DNA from: an uncultured Draconibacterium sp.
Lineage (GTDB): Bacteria; Bacteroidota; Bacteroidia; Bacteroidales; Prolixibacteraceae
Length of the DNA stretch: 64,000 nucleotides
Direction: 5' to 3'
Assembly: GCF_963677575.1 (NCBI RefSeq)
Contig: NZ_OY782038.1
Coordinates: 3,289,501 to 3,353,500 of the forward strand
A program made the translations under genes and the position numbers. This document shows, piece by piece, positions 1 through 9,149 of this stretch; position 1 is the first letter of the stretch, and each line of letters opens with the position of its first letter. The notes under the pieces were generated by a model, which saw only the letters and a program-made list of their open reading frames with translations, was not told the DNA's origin and ran no database searches.

Positions 1-70
1 TTAAGTAATCCTTTCAATCCTTGCTATGATGTTAACACTCTAAAGTTTGAACTACTTAAATTGAATAAGG

Positions 71-508
71 ATGAAAATTAAAATATCTGTTTTTTTTATT
101 TTCCTGGTTAGTATTTCATGTATCACAAATAGGGATATTCCTGAATTTGAATTAATAAGGAAATTGATTTCTAATGTTGAAACCAAAGATAGCTGCATTG
201 TTTTAATAATCCCTTTTGATGGATGCTCTTCATGTTTTGAGGAGGCGGTGGCCATAATTCCCGAGATTACGGATAAAGGAGGTGTTGTTATAATCTCAGA
301 AAGGCAGGTAAAAAGAGTTAAGAGCTTTATTGAACGTTACGAATTCGATCCTCAGAGGATAGTAGTTGACTCAACACAATCAGTACTTATTAATGGTATA
401 ATAGAAACCAAACCTAAGATCTTCAAATTAGACAGGAAAAGAATACAGAAAAGTTTTATTGTTGAATATTCACAAATAAACGAGATTAACGAATACATTT
501 TCAATTAA
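71..508 (+). CDS. Small thioredoxin-like lipoprotein
   Basis: A 145-residue protein with a short hydrophobic leader ending in a lipobox-like ISC (Cys about residue 17), so probably a lipoprotein. A GCSSC motif near residue 52 follows a hydrophobic strand (CIVLIIPF), the arrangement of a thioredoxin-fold CxxC site; the rest has the length and strand pattern of a truncated thioredoxin-like domain. ATG at 71 is preceded by AAGG. The gene stands alone at the window edge, so its operon partners are unknown. A thiol-redox role is inferred from the CxxC only. No other family was recognised. Confidence 0.55.
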   Translation: MKIKISVFFIFLVSISCITNRDIPEFELIRKLISNVETKDSCIVLIIPFDGCSSCFEEAVAIIPEITDKGGVVIISERQVKRVKSFIERYEFDPQRIVVDSTQSVLINGIIETKPKIFKLDRKRIQKSFIVEYSQINEINEYIFN

Positions 509-741
509 AAGAGATATTAGACATAACCTCTGGCTTTTGCAAAAAACATCGTACAAGTAATACGGCAAGAACCCAATTCATATCAGCCATTTTTTATATA
601 GAAATAGCCGTAACTTATTAAATAATTAGTGTTTTGGTTTTTAGAACAGATATTGCATCCAATTTAGTTTTGATGTATTGGTTTATTAATTGGAAAATCA
701 GGCACATTTTTTGTTAAATTGCAACGAACAAAATCAAACAT

Positions 742-3700
742 GTGCAACAAACTACACCAAAACCAAAGGCCTTTTCATCCTTCTCCATAATCGTAGTGTT
801 TCTTGCATTTATTATTATCGGCCTTGCCTTTATTCCACAGCTCGATATCCGGTTTAAACCCAGCCGTAGTCTGCCGCAGTTGAACATTAGCTTTTACTGG
901 CCCAATGCATCGCCAAAAGTTATTGAGCAGGAAACATCGAAAATTGAAGGTGTATTGGGGAAAGTAAGCCGGATAAAGTCCATAGAATCTACTTCTTCGG
1001 TAGGTTTGGGCCACGTGGTTATTGAGTTTGACAAATCGGTTAATCTAAACCAAAAACGTTACGAGGTGTCAACGCTTATACGGCAATTGCGCAGTAATCT
1101 GCCTGCTGAAATGAGCTATCCGGAAATTACCACCAACGCAGCAGATGAAGACGACCAGGCTTCGTTTATGGTGTTAACACTCAACGCCAACTCGTCAACT
1201 TATTACATAAAAAACAAGGCCGAGCAGCTGGTGATTCCCGAGCTTCTTAAAATTAAAGGTATTGCCGATATTTCGCTTTACGGCGCGTCGCCTAACCAAT
1301 GGGAAATTTGTTATAATCCGGAGTTACTAAAACTCTACGGAATAACACCTGCCGAAATCAGTACGGTTATCAACCGCCTTGGCGATCAAAACTTTTTAGG
1401 TAACCAAAATGATGGAACCAATGCATCGGTTCCGGTTTTGGCTTCCACCCAGTTTATCGAGCCTTCGCAATGGATAAGTTTGCCGGTAGCCAATAAAAAC
1501 GGACGTATTATACGCCTCTCCGACATTGCCACCGTTAAATTGCAGGAAAAACCACCAACTTCCTATTACCGCATAAACGGCAAAAACACCATTAACCTGG
1601 TGGTTTATGCTGCCCAGGGAGAAAACCAGCTCAAACTGGCCGGCGAAATAAAAGACCAGCTTCTGCAAATACAAGAAAAACTCCCGATAGGTTATTCGGT
1701 AATGATCGCTTCCGACTCTACCGAATACATAAAAGAAGAACTGGAAAAAATCGGGTACCGCACCCTTTTTTCGCTGCTAATTCTTTTACTTTTTGTTTTA
1801 GTGGCCAGCCGGTCGTTTCGTGTTTTGGCGGTGTTGTCTATTTCGCTGGCAGCCAACCTGCTTATTGCTGCAGTTTTTTATTACCTTTTTAAAGTCGAGA
1901 TTCATATTTATTCGCTGGCAGGAATCACCGTATCGTTTGGAATTATCATCGACAACAGCATTATTATGGTGAGTCATCTGCAGCGGCAAAAAGGGCTGCG
2001 TGTTTTTATTTCGTTGCTGGCTGCTACGCTCACTACGCTTGGAGCTTTGTCCGTGGTATTTTTTCTGAAAGAAAACCAGAAATTGATGCTCATTGATTTT
2101 ACCTACGTAATGCTTATCAACCTGAGTGTTTCGCTGCTTATTGCCTTGTTTCTGGTTCCCGCACTAATGGAGCAACTTTATCATACAAAGCCCAAACCTA
2201 TACCGGTAAAAACACTAAAAAAGATAAGCCGGTCAAATTGGTTCTATATCCGATTTATTCGTTTCGAAAAACGTTTCCGCTGGGCCTTTTTTATTCTGGC
2301 CATACTTGGATTTGGTATTCCGATAGGAAAATTGCCCGATGAAATAGACAGTACTGCAAAAACGGCTGAATTCTACAATAAAACATTGGGTGGCGACCTG
2401 TTTAAATCGGAAATAAAACCTATCCTCAGTAAAGTAATCGGCGGAAGTTTACGCTTGTTTACCGAGCACGTTTTTGAGGGAAGCTTTTATTCCGATCCGG
2501 GAAAAACAACGTTATACGTGAGAGGACAAATGCCGGAAGGTTGCACCATTCATCAGTTGAACGAGGCAGTCCGAAAAATGGAACAATACATTAGCCGGTT
2601 TGATGAAGTGGCGCAATTCGAAACACGAATAACGGGCTACAAAAACTCGTCGGTTACCATACAATTTACCGATGAAGCGGAAAAATCATCGTTCCCGTAT
2701 ATGCTTAAAAGTCAGATTGAATCGAAAGCTATTTCGCTAGGCGGCATGGATTGGAGTGTTTACGGTGTGGGAAAAGGTTTTTCCAATGCGCTGAACATGG
2801 ATTACAAAAACAGTCATATTTTGTTTACCGGGTATAATTACGACCAGCTGTATAAATATGCCGACCAGCTGGAAGCGAAACTACTTGAAAATCCACGGGT
2901 GGAGAAAACGGAAATAACCAGCTCCGACAGCTGGGGATCGAATGCCCGTTACGAATACAAATTAAATGTGGATAAAGACTTGCTGGCTGCCTATAATTTG
3001 CGTTATTCTGATTATACGGGGTCATTGTTTACGCAACTCTACTCACGCAATCTTGATGCTTTTTACAACCAAACCGAATTGCAACCAGTGGTTTTGGTTT
3101 CATCGAAAAACAGCGAATACAATAACTGGGATTTCTATAATATTCCGGTTCAAACTAGTCGTGGACAGAAAAAACTGTCGCAAGCCGGAGATATTGAAAA
3201 ACGTTTGAGCGGAAAGTCCATTTTCAAAAAGAACCAGGTTTACCAGATGTATTTGAACTATAATTTTATTGGACCCGGCCCGTTGGCTGAAATGGTTCAG
3301 GAACGCGAAATTGAAGCCATAAACCAAGTATTGCCACTGGGTTATAAAGCTCAAAAACCAGAGCGCAACTGGTGGAGCTGGGATAAAAATGATAAAAAGC
3401 AATACTGGTTATTATTGCTCATTATCCTGATCATTTACTTTGTAACTGCTATTTTATTCGAATCGTTATTAAAACCACTGGCAGTAATAAGTCTGATTCC
3501 CATTTCGTTTATCGGCGTTTTTCTCACTTTTTACCTGTTCGATTTTAATTTCGACCAGGGAGGATTTGCATCGTTTATTCTTTTAAGTGGGCTAGTGGTG
3601 AATGCCGCTATCTACATCATCAACGACTTTAATAACCTGGTTAAAAGAAAGAAGAAAGCATATAGCATTAACACTTACTTAAAAGCTTTTAACAACAAAA

Positions 3701-3873
3701 TAGTCGCTATTGCCTTAACCATACTTTCTACGGTTTTGGGGCTGATTCCTTTTATATGGGGCGGCCAAAAAGAAGTATTCTGGTTTGCTTTTGCCGTTGG
3801 CGCTATGGGTGGTTTGTTATTTTCGCTGGTAGCAATATTGATTTATTTGCCGTTGCTTTTAAAAACTAAATAA
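742..3873 (+). CDS. RND-family efflux/transport permease (AcrB-like, HAE1 type)
   Basis: A 1043-residue inner-membrane permease of the resistance-nodulation-division superfamily, driven by proton antiport. The layout is typical: an N-terminal helix (about 14-36), a large periplasmic loop, a first membrane block (about 335-480), a second periplasmic loop and a final membrane block (about 885-1040). The first block contains GITVSFGIIIDNSIIMVSHLQ, matching the family's conserved fourth helix with GxxxDN. The start is GTG at 742; the ATG at 740 is out of frame and no other in-frame start exists before residue 100. No membrane-fusion or outer-membrane partner is adjacent, so it is an orphan permease with unknown substrate. 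Confidence 0.85.
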   Translation: MQQTTPKPKAFSSFSIIVVFLAFIIIGLAFIPQLDIRFKPSRSLPQLNISFYWPNASPKVIEQETSKIEGVLGKVSRIKSIESTSSVGLGHVVIEFDKSVNLNQKRYEVSTLIRQLRSNLPAEMSYPEITTNAADEDDQASFMVLTLNANSSTYYIKNKAEQLVIPELLKIKGIADISLYGASPNQWEICYNPELLKLYGITPAEISTVINRLGDQNFLGNQNDGTNASVPVLASTQFIEPSQWISLPVANKNGRIIRLSDIATVKLQEKPPTSYYRINGKNTINLVVYAAQGENQLKLAGEIKDQLLQIQEKLPIGYSVMIASDSTEYIKEELEKIGYRTLFSLLILLLFVLVASRSFRVLAVLSISLAANLLIAAVFYYLFKVEIHIYSLAGITVSFGIIIDNSIIMVSHLQRQKGLRVFISLLAATLTTLGALSVVFFLKENQKLMLIDFTYVMLINLSVSLLIALFLVPALMEQLYHTKPKPIPVKTLKKISRSNWFYIRFIRFEKRFRWAFFILAILGFGIPIGKLPDEIDSTAKTAEFYNKTLGGDLFKSEIKPILSKVIGGSLRLFTEHVFEGSFYSDPGKTTLYVRGQMPEGCTIHQLNEAVRKMEQYISRFDEVAQFETRITGYKNSSVTIQFTDEAEKSSFPYMLKSQIESKAISLGGMDWSVYGVGKGFSNALNMDYKNSHILFTGYNYDQLYKYADQLEAKLLENPRVEKTEITSSDSWGSNARYEYKLNVDKDLLAAYNLRYSDYTGSLFTQLYSRNLDAFYNQTELQPVVLVSSKNSEYNNWDFYNIPVQTSRGQKKLSQAGDIEKRLSGKSIFKKNQVYQMYLNYNFIGPGPLAEMVQEREIEAINQVLPLGYKAQKPERNWWSWDKNDKKQYWLLLLIILIIYFVTAILFESLLKPLAVISLIPISFIGVFLTFYLFDFNFDQGGFASFILLSGLVVNAAIYIINDFNNLVKRKKKAYSINTYLKAFNNKIVAIALTILSTVLGLIPFIWGGQKEVFWFAFAVGAMGGLLFSLVAILIYLPLLLKTK

Positions 3874-3920
3874 TCAATTATCGCTAATTAGTGCTTGCCA
3901 GAAAACTCAGCTATTTCTTT

Positions 3921-4043
3921 GTCTTTGATAAGAAAACGTCAAAGGCAAGGCTTTCGAAGGTTTGGAAATCAGGGAGTTTGCTTTCGTAATCGACCGTTTT
4001 CAAACCGAGAGTAACGTAGCATTTGACGTTTTCTTGCAAAGAC
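3921..4043. repeat. 123-bp inverted-repeat element between convergent genes
   Basis: Arms at 3921-3943 and 4022-4043 pair over about 22 bp, with only a small bulge (GTCTTTGATAAGAAAACG against its complement). A nested stem pairs 3959-3968 with 3997-4006 (9 of 10). It lies between the 3' ends of the RND permease and the CWC gene. It is either a MITE-like element or an extended bidirectional transcript end; sequence alone does not decide. Confidence 0.5.
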
Positions 4044-4091
4044 TAATTAATATCGAAATGAGCCTTTAGTTTGCCAACACCTGAAGCCTCA

Positions 4092-4283
4092 TTAAACAAT
4101 CGTTCTCTTTAATTCCTCAATACAATCGGGGCACAGGCAGCCATCAAAACAAGCCATAATATAATCGCGAACTTTTTCGGGAATTTCCACTTGTGTACAC
4201 CAGCAGTGATAGGTACCGGTACAGGTATGTAATTTTCCGCATCTGGCACAGGAGTGCGGTTCGTATTTTGGGTTGTGCTCCAT
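4092..4283 (-). CDS. Cysteine-rich CWC family protein
   Basis: A 63-residue protein with eight cysteines in paired arrangements (CARC, CTGTYHCWC, CLCPDC), including the CWC tripeptide that names this small family. The cysteines look like zinc or other metal ligands; biochemical function is not known. Its ATG directly abuts the stop codon of the biotin carrier gene upstream (no intergenic base), so it is translated as the last gene of the carboxylase operon. Whether it serves the carboxylase is unknown. Confidence 0.75.
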   Translation of the reverse strand: MEHNPKYEPHSCARCGKLHTCTGTYHCWCTQVEIPEKVRDYIMACFDGCLCPDCIEELKRTIV

Positions 4284-4787
4284 TTATTTCGATTCGAGAA
4301 TAATAAGCTCCTGGTCGTTTAAAACAGTTTGTTCTTCTTTTATTTTTATTTCACAAACGATGGCATTTTCAGAAGCCAGCACCTGGTTTTGCATTTTCAT
4401 TGCTTCTAATATCAATAGAGGTTCCCCTTTTTTTACCATCGCATTTGGGCTTACAAAGATATCTTTTATTTTTCCCGGCATGGGAGCCGTTATCGCATAA
4501 ATTTTATTTTTGGCGGCATCCTGTTTTATGGTTTTTATTCGTTTTGCTGTTTCTTCCTGTTCAAGAGTAAAATGATAAAAATTGCTGTTTACTTCAACCT
4601 GGTATTTGTTTTGCTTCTTTTTAATCACAGATCCTGAAAAAGCCTTATCCTCAATATTAACAGCATACAAGCCTTCTTCTATTCGGTTTATTTTCCGGTT
4701 TTTCCTTTTTCTGATTTTATAGTTCGATACACTGTACCGAAACCTTTTAGTTCCAGAAGCGAAGTATTTTGATATTTTGGTTTTCAT
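4284..4787 (-). CDS. Biotin carboxyl carrier protein of acyl-CoA carboxylase
   Basis: A 167-residue carrier subunit that takes biotin-bound CO2 from the biotin carboxylase to the carboxyltransferase. The C-terminal biotinyl domain (about 95-167) contains the EAMKM motif, whose lysine is the biotin attachment site, preceded by TAPMPGKI. The N-terminal half is basic and less conserved. It starts 8 nt after the biotin carboxylase gene. Biotinyl domains resemble lipoyl domains, but EAMKM and the neighbours settle the assignment. Confidence 0.9.
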   Translation of the reverse strand: MKTKISKYFASGTKRFRYSVSNYKIRKRKNRKINRIEEGLYAVNIEDKAFSGSVIKKKQNKYQVEVNSNFYHFTLEQEETAKRIKTIKQDAAKNKIYAITAPMPGKIKDIFVSPNAMVKKGEPLLILEAMKMQNQVLASENAIVCEIKIKEEQTVLNDQELIILESK

Positions 4788-4795
4788 ACGGTATT

Positions 4796-6292
4796 TTAAA
4801 ATAGTTTATTCCACATTTTTGTAGTCCAGGGAGTTGTTGTCTCCGTTTTAATTTTTTCCTGGTTTAGTTTTTTCAAGTCATCCAAATACGATTGCAGTGC
4901 GATCATTGCCGCCGCTTCTTCCTCAAAATCTTCCTGGTGAATATGTGTTTGCATTTCCTCTAAAAAGGAAGTGGTGAAATTTCCTTCCACAAAATCTTTA
5001 TCACGGAGAATTGCTTTAAAAAACGGGATGGTGGTTTTTATTCCGTCAATTCGGGAATGTTCCATAATCTGAATCGACTTTTCGATTACGGATTTCCTAT
5101 TGCGGCCTGAAACAATTAATTTGGCCACCAGCGAATCGAAAGCATTGGGAACGACAGATCCCGGAACAAAACCCGAATCAATTCTCAAGCCCGGATATGA
5201 AGGGAAATTCATTTCGTCGATAATTCCGAAATTTGGGGCGAATCCGGCCTGAACATCTTCCGCATTAACTCTGAATTCAATGGCCGCGCCGTTACAATGA
5301 ATATCTTTCTGGGCAAAGGGTAATTTTTCTCCAATCGCGGTTCGTATTTGCCATTCAACCAAATCGAGACCGGTGATGGCTTCCGTAACCGGATGCTCAA
5401 CCTGTATACGCGTATTCATTTCCATAAAATAGTACGCACCGTTTTCGTCCAGTAAAAACTCAACAGTACCAAGTGTAAAGTAGTTGGTTAGCCGTGTTAA
5501 ATTAAGCGCATCATTGGTGATTTTTTCTCGCAAATCGTTGTTGAGTGCTACCGAAGGTGTTTCTTCCAAAAGCTTTTGGTGATTGCGCTGAATGGAACAT
5601 TCGCGCTCGAAAAGGTGGATGGCATTTCCGAATTTATCAGCCAGTACCTGTACTTCGATATGACGCGGATTTTCGATGAATTTTTCTACAATCATTGCGG
5701 CGTTATCAAAAGCACTTTTCGCTTCATTTACGGCCATTTTATAAGCCATCGATAGCTCTTTTGGATCTTTAACCACGCGCATTCCTTTTCCACCACCACC
5801 GGCCAATGCTTTTAAAATAACCGGGTAACCAATTTTTTCAATCTCGGTGGTACATTCTTCGAGCGACGAAACCGGTTTCTTGGTGCCGTTAACAATGGGA
5901 ACACCGGCGCGTTTTGCCAGAATCCGTGCCTGGTTTTTATCCCCCATTTCGGCAATGTGTTTTGCACCCGGACCAATGAATGTTATTTCCGACTTTTCGC
6001 AAAGTTCAGCCAGCAAAGGGCTTTCAGAAAGAAAACCATAACCGGGATGAATGGCATCAATTTTTAAATCGACAGCATATTTTACAATGGTTTCGGCATT
6101 TAAAAAGATGGACGAAGAAGCTGAACTTTCGGGTAGTGTAATTATTTCGTCGGTCCAGTTCAGGTAAATTGCATTTGCCTCTTGCCGGGTTTGAAAACAG
6201 TAGGTTTTTATCCCCATTTTTTGCGCAGTTTTGATAATGCGAATGGCAATTTCGCCCCGATTGGCAATTAATATGGATTTAATTTTTTTCAT
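4796..6292 (-). CDS. Biotin carboxylase subunit of acyl-CoA carboxylase
   Basis: ATP-dependent biotin carboxylase, about 498 residues. Visible signatures are KSILIANRGEIAIRI at the N terminus, the ATP-grasp loop ALAGGGGKGMRVV, the HPGYGFLSES stretch and MEMNTRIQVEHPVTE at the active site. The ATG at 6292 is chosen; a TTG five codons upstream (6307) would nearly touch the carboxyltransferase stop. The extra C-terminal tail of about 50 residues beyond the catalytic core is usual for propionyl/acetyl-CoA carboxylase alpha chains. The order CT, BC, BCCP gives a complete three-polypeptide complex. Confidence 0.92.
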   Translation of the reverse strand: MKKIKSILIANRGEIAIRIIKTAQKMGIKTYCFQTRQEANAIYLNWTDEIITLPESSASSSIFLNAETIVKYAVDLKIDAIHPGYGFLSESPLLAELCEKSEITFIGPGAKHIAEMGDKNQARILAKRAGVPIVNGTKKPVSSLEECTTEIEKIGYPVILKALAGGGGKGMRVVKDPKELSMAYKMAVNEAKSAFDNAAMIVEKFIENPRHIEVQVLADKFGNAIHLFERECSIQRNHQKLLEETPSVALNNDLREKITNDALNLTRLTNYFTLGTVEFLLDENGAYYFMEMNTRIQVEHPVTEAITGLDLVEWQIRTAIGEKLPFAQKDIHCNGAAIEFRVNAEDVQAGFAPNFGIIDEMNFPSYPGLRIDSGFVPGSVVPNAFDSLVAKLIVSGRNRKSVIEKSIQIMEHSRIDGIKTTIPFFKAILRDKDFVEGNFTTSFLEEMQTHIHQEDFEEEAAAMIALQSYLDDLKKLNQEKIKTETTTPWTTKMWNKLF

Positions 6293-6307
6293 TGCTTTTG
6301 CTTTCAA

Positions 6308-7852
6308 TTAAAGTGGAAGGTTACCGTGTTTCCGTGGCATTTTTTCCAGGTTTTTGTTTTTCAGCAGCTCAAAAGCCGAAATGAGTTTTTGGCGGGTAAT
6401 AGCCGGATCGATAACTTCGTCGATAAACCCGTATTCGTCGGCAATGTATGGATTGGCAGTTGTTTCGCGGTATTCCGAAATAAATTGTTGCTTTAATTCC
6501 TCTGGGTTTTCAGCACTTGCCAGTTCCTTTCTTTTCAGGATTTTAATGGCTCCTTCAGGCCCCATAACTGCCACTTCGGCTGATGGCCAGGCGTAATTAA
6601 AATCGCCGCCCATGTTTTTGCTGTTCATTACGATGTAGGCACCGCCATAAGCTTTACGGGTAATTACCGTAATTTTAGGAACAGATGCCTCGCCAAAAGC
6701 ATAAAGCAATTTGGCACCATGGCGAATTAATCCGGCATGTTCCTGTTCTGTTCCGGGAAGAAATCCGGGAACATCTTCCAACACAAGGAGAGGAATATTA
6801 AATGCATCGCAAAAGCGTACAAAGCGAGCGGCTTTAACCGATGAGTTTACATCGAGAACCCCGGCTAAAACTTTGGGCTGGTTGGCGACAATGCCTACGA
6901 CCTGTTTGTTTAAACGGGTAAAACCGGTTATCATGTTCATGGCAAACGGTTCTGCCACTTCATAAAAACTGTCAACATCTACAATATTTTCAATAATATC
7001 GTACATGTTGTAAGGAACCACTGTTTCGTCGGGAACAATGGCACGGAGTTTTTCAGGTTTGGCTGGAGCAATAGTGTTTTCGTTGGTAAGTGGTGGTAGT
7101 TCAATATTGTTGGAGGGGAGGTATTGCAGAAGCTTTCGTACGCCAAGAAGGGTATGTTCTTCGTCGTCGTATACAAAGTGTGCAACTCCGCTTTTACTGG
7201 CATGAATATCGGCGCCTCCCAATTGTTCGAAAGTAACGTCTTCATTTAGCACCTCTTTTACAATTTCTGGGCCGGTAACAAACATTCGCGAAACGTGGCG
7301 GGTCATAAAAATAAAATCGGTGAGGGCAGGCGAGTAAACCGCCCCGCCGGCAGCAGGCCCGAGGATTACAGAAATTTGCGGAATAATGCCCGACGAATTG
7401 ATGTTGCGGTGAAAAATACCTGCATAACCTGCTAAACTGGCAATTCCTTCCTGTATACGTGCCCCTCCCGAATCAATCAATCCAATAATCGGATGTCCCA
7501 TTTTTCGGGCCATATCCTGTACTTTCATAATTTTAGCAGCATGTGCTGCCCCAAGGGAGCCTCCCATAAAATTAAAATCCTGGGCATAAACAAACACTTT
7601 TCTGCCATTAATCTGGCCATAGCCAATTATTACTCCATCGCCGTAAGCTGTTGATTTTTTAGCATTTGTTGGTCGCACAAAGGTGTCGAGTTCTTCAAAA
7701 GTTCCTTCATCAAAAAGGATTTCAATTCGTTCGATGGCGGTAAGTTTTCCCTTCTTATGTTGCCGCTCGAAGTATTCTTCGCCATATTGTTCTTCCAGTT
7801 GTTTATTGCGTTCGTTAAAACGAATAAAAGCTTTTCTGTAGTCTTCCTGCAT
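6308..7852 (-). CDS. Acyl-CoA carboxylase carboxyltransferase subunit (PccB-like)
   Basis: A 514-residue carboxyltransferase with both halves of the crotonase-like fold, the size of propionyl-CoA carboxylase beta chains. Family stretches include GLIDSGGARIQEG and GPAAGGAVYSPALTDF in the N half and FLPGTEQEHAGLIRHGAKLLYAF and KAYGGAYIVM in the C half. It transfers carboxyl from biotin to an acyl-CoA; propionyl-CoA is the likeliest substrate by family, but methylmalonyl-CoA decarboxylation or acetyl-CoA carboxylation are not excluded. The gene starts 1 nt after the porin stop codon, showing tight coupling with the outer-membrane gene. Confidence 0.9.
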   Translation of the reverse strand: MQEDYRKAFIRFNERNKQLEEQYGEEYFERQHKKGKLTAIERIEILFDEGTFEELDTFVRPTNAKKSTAYGDGVIIGYGQINGRKVFVYAQDFNFMGGSLGAAHAAKIMKVQDMARKMGHPIIGLIDSGGARIQEGIASLAGYAGIFHRNINSSGIIPQISVILGPAAGGAVYSPALTDFIFMTRHVSRMFVTGPEIVKEVLNEDVTFEQLGGADIHASKSGVAHFVYDDEEHTLLGVRKLLQYLPSNNIELPPLTNENTIAPAKPEKLRAIVPDETVVPYNMYDIIENIVDVDSFYEVAEPFAMNMITGFTRLNKQVVGIVANQPKVLAGVLDVNSSVKAARFVRFCDAFNIPLLVLEDVPGFLPGTEQEHAGLIRHGAKLLYAFGEASVPKITVITRKAYGGAYIVMNSKNMGGDFNYAWPSAEVAVMGPEGAIKILKRKELASAENPEELKQQFISEYRETTANPYIADEYGFIDEVIDPAITRQKLISAFELLKNKNLEKMPRKHGNLPL

Positions 7853-7853
7853 T

Positions 7854-9140
7854 TTAAATTACAATTTGAGTTTGAAAAATAAGTGTGCCACAGTGTTTTT
7901 CGATATCAGTTTCCGTAGCATTTAAAACAGGGCGCGAAGAGTATTGCAGGCCGAATTTGAGTTTTTGGCCAGCCATGTAATAATTAACTCCCATATCCTG
8001 GTTTTCCAAATGAACCGGAAGCCCCTCAAAATCTTTAAAAGAGTAGGCATAAAAGAGCTGAAGTCGTCCGGGCAAGTGCATAAATTCTTCCTTAAACAGA
8101 TAGCCTAAAGTAGAATACGAAATAAGGCCTGTTCCTACTTTGTATTCCGAATTACCCCCGTTTTCCCAAATATTCATTGTGCCGGAACTTCGGAGATAAT
8201 TGTTTCCGAAATCGTAATGGTAGAGCACCGAATAAAATGTAATTGATTGGTTTTGTGCAAAGGGAAGTTCGCAAAAAACATCAACCCCCAATAACATTCT
8301 GTTGTCGATTTGTGCAGTTTCTTCTGGGGTGTAGCTTAGTACCGATTCAGGATAATAATCAAACCCCAGTCCAACATTCAGAATTTTTTTCTTTCCAAGA
8401 TAGGTCATGCTAACATAGGGAGTGGTGAAATATTCTTTCTCCCACAAATGCCAGGCTACATAAGCTTTACACGATAATTTATCGGATGAAATTTCGTAAG
8501 CTGTATTTTCTTCCGGGCTATCAGGCACTCTGTCATAATCAAAAGGTTTTGAAAGTGCTGCACGATAAGAAAAAGCACCGGTAGTTCCTTTCAGGAAGAA
8601 TCCTAATTGACGGGTTTCCAAATCGCTGTGGTTGACTGTGGGAATATTAAAACCCGGATTGTCGAGCGTAAGCGTTTTCTGATAGCTGGTATTGCTTAAA
8701 CGCGAAATCCCGTTCCAGCCGTTTAATCCAAAACCGAGGTACATTGATTTTGGCACCAGCTGAAACATTGCCCAAACATCATGTAAATAAAGTTGAGGTT
8801 TGTCGGAAGCTTTGTGAATATTATTGCAGCCCAACTGTGTGTAAAATACGAGTTTATCGTTCAGATTATTCACCATGGAGAAACGTGTGCGCCGTAAAGC
8901 GAAATCAAACTCCGAGTTGTAAGAGCCTGCAACCGTTTCTTCAGGATGGTTTAACCAGGTTTGCCGCCCCCAAAACTGCGTGGCAAAAGAGAATTTTGTA
9001 TATGATTTACCATCTTCTGACAAATTCAGTTTAATTCCCTTTTTCAGCAAATCAAGATGCTTGTCGGGCTCTGCAGCCGATAATTGAGCTACACAAAAAA
9101 TTGAGAGAATGGATATTTTAAAAAATTTGTTGAGAATCAT
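7854..9140 (-). CDS. Outer-membrane porin, phosphate-selective porin-like
   Basis: A 428-residue protein with a signal peptide (cleavage near LSAAEP), then alternating beta strands rich in aromatic residues, ending in an aromatic/hydrophobic strand (TLIFQTQIVI) as in outer-membrane barrels. The pattern FATQFWGRQTW followed by FALRRTRFSM is common in Bacteroidota porins of the OprP/O-like group. It precedes the carboxylase genes by 1 nt. Its start codon lies inside the left copy of the IS4-element target duplication, so its native upstream sequence now consists of nine retained bases and the IS. Its substrate is unknown. Confidence 0.75.
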   Translation of the reverse strand: MILNKFFKISILSIFCVAQLSAAEPDKHLDLLKKGIKLNLSEDGKSYTKFSFATQFWGRQTWLNHPEETVAGSYNSEFDFALRRTRFSMVNNLNDKLVFYTQLGCNNIHKASDKPQLYLHDVWAMFQLVPKSMYLGFGLNGWNGISRLSNTSYQKTLTLDNPGFNIPTVNHSDLETRQLGFFLKGTTGAFSYRAALSKPFDYDRVPDSPEENTAYEISSDKLSCKAYVAWHLWEKEYFTTPYVSMTYLGKKKILNVGLGFDYYPESVLSYTPEETAQIDNRMLLGVDVFCELPFAQNQSITFYSVLYHYDFGNNYLRSSGTMNIWENGGNSEYKVGTGLISYSTLGYLFKEEFMHLPGRLQLFYAYSFKDFEGLPVHLENQDMGVNYYMAGQKLKFGLQYSSRPVLNATETDIEKHCGTLIFQTQIVI

Positions 9141-9149
9141 GTTATTTCA
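9139..9149. repeat. Target-site duplication, left copy (ATGTTATTTCA)
   Basis: This 11-bp sequence recurs exactly at 10460-10470 on the other side of the insertion sequence. Eleven bases is within the range known for IS4-family targets. The copy overlaps the porin start codon (read on the minus strand). Confidence 0.85.
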
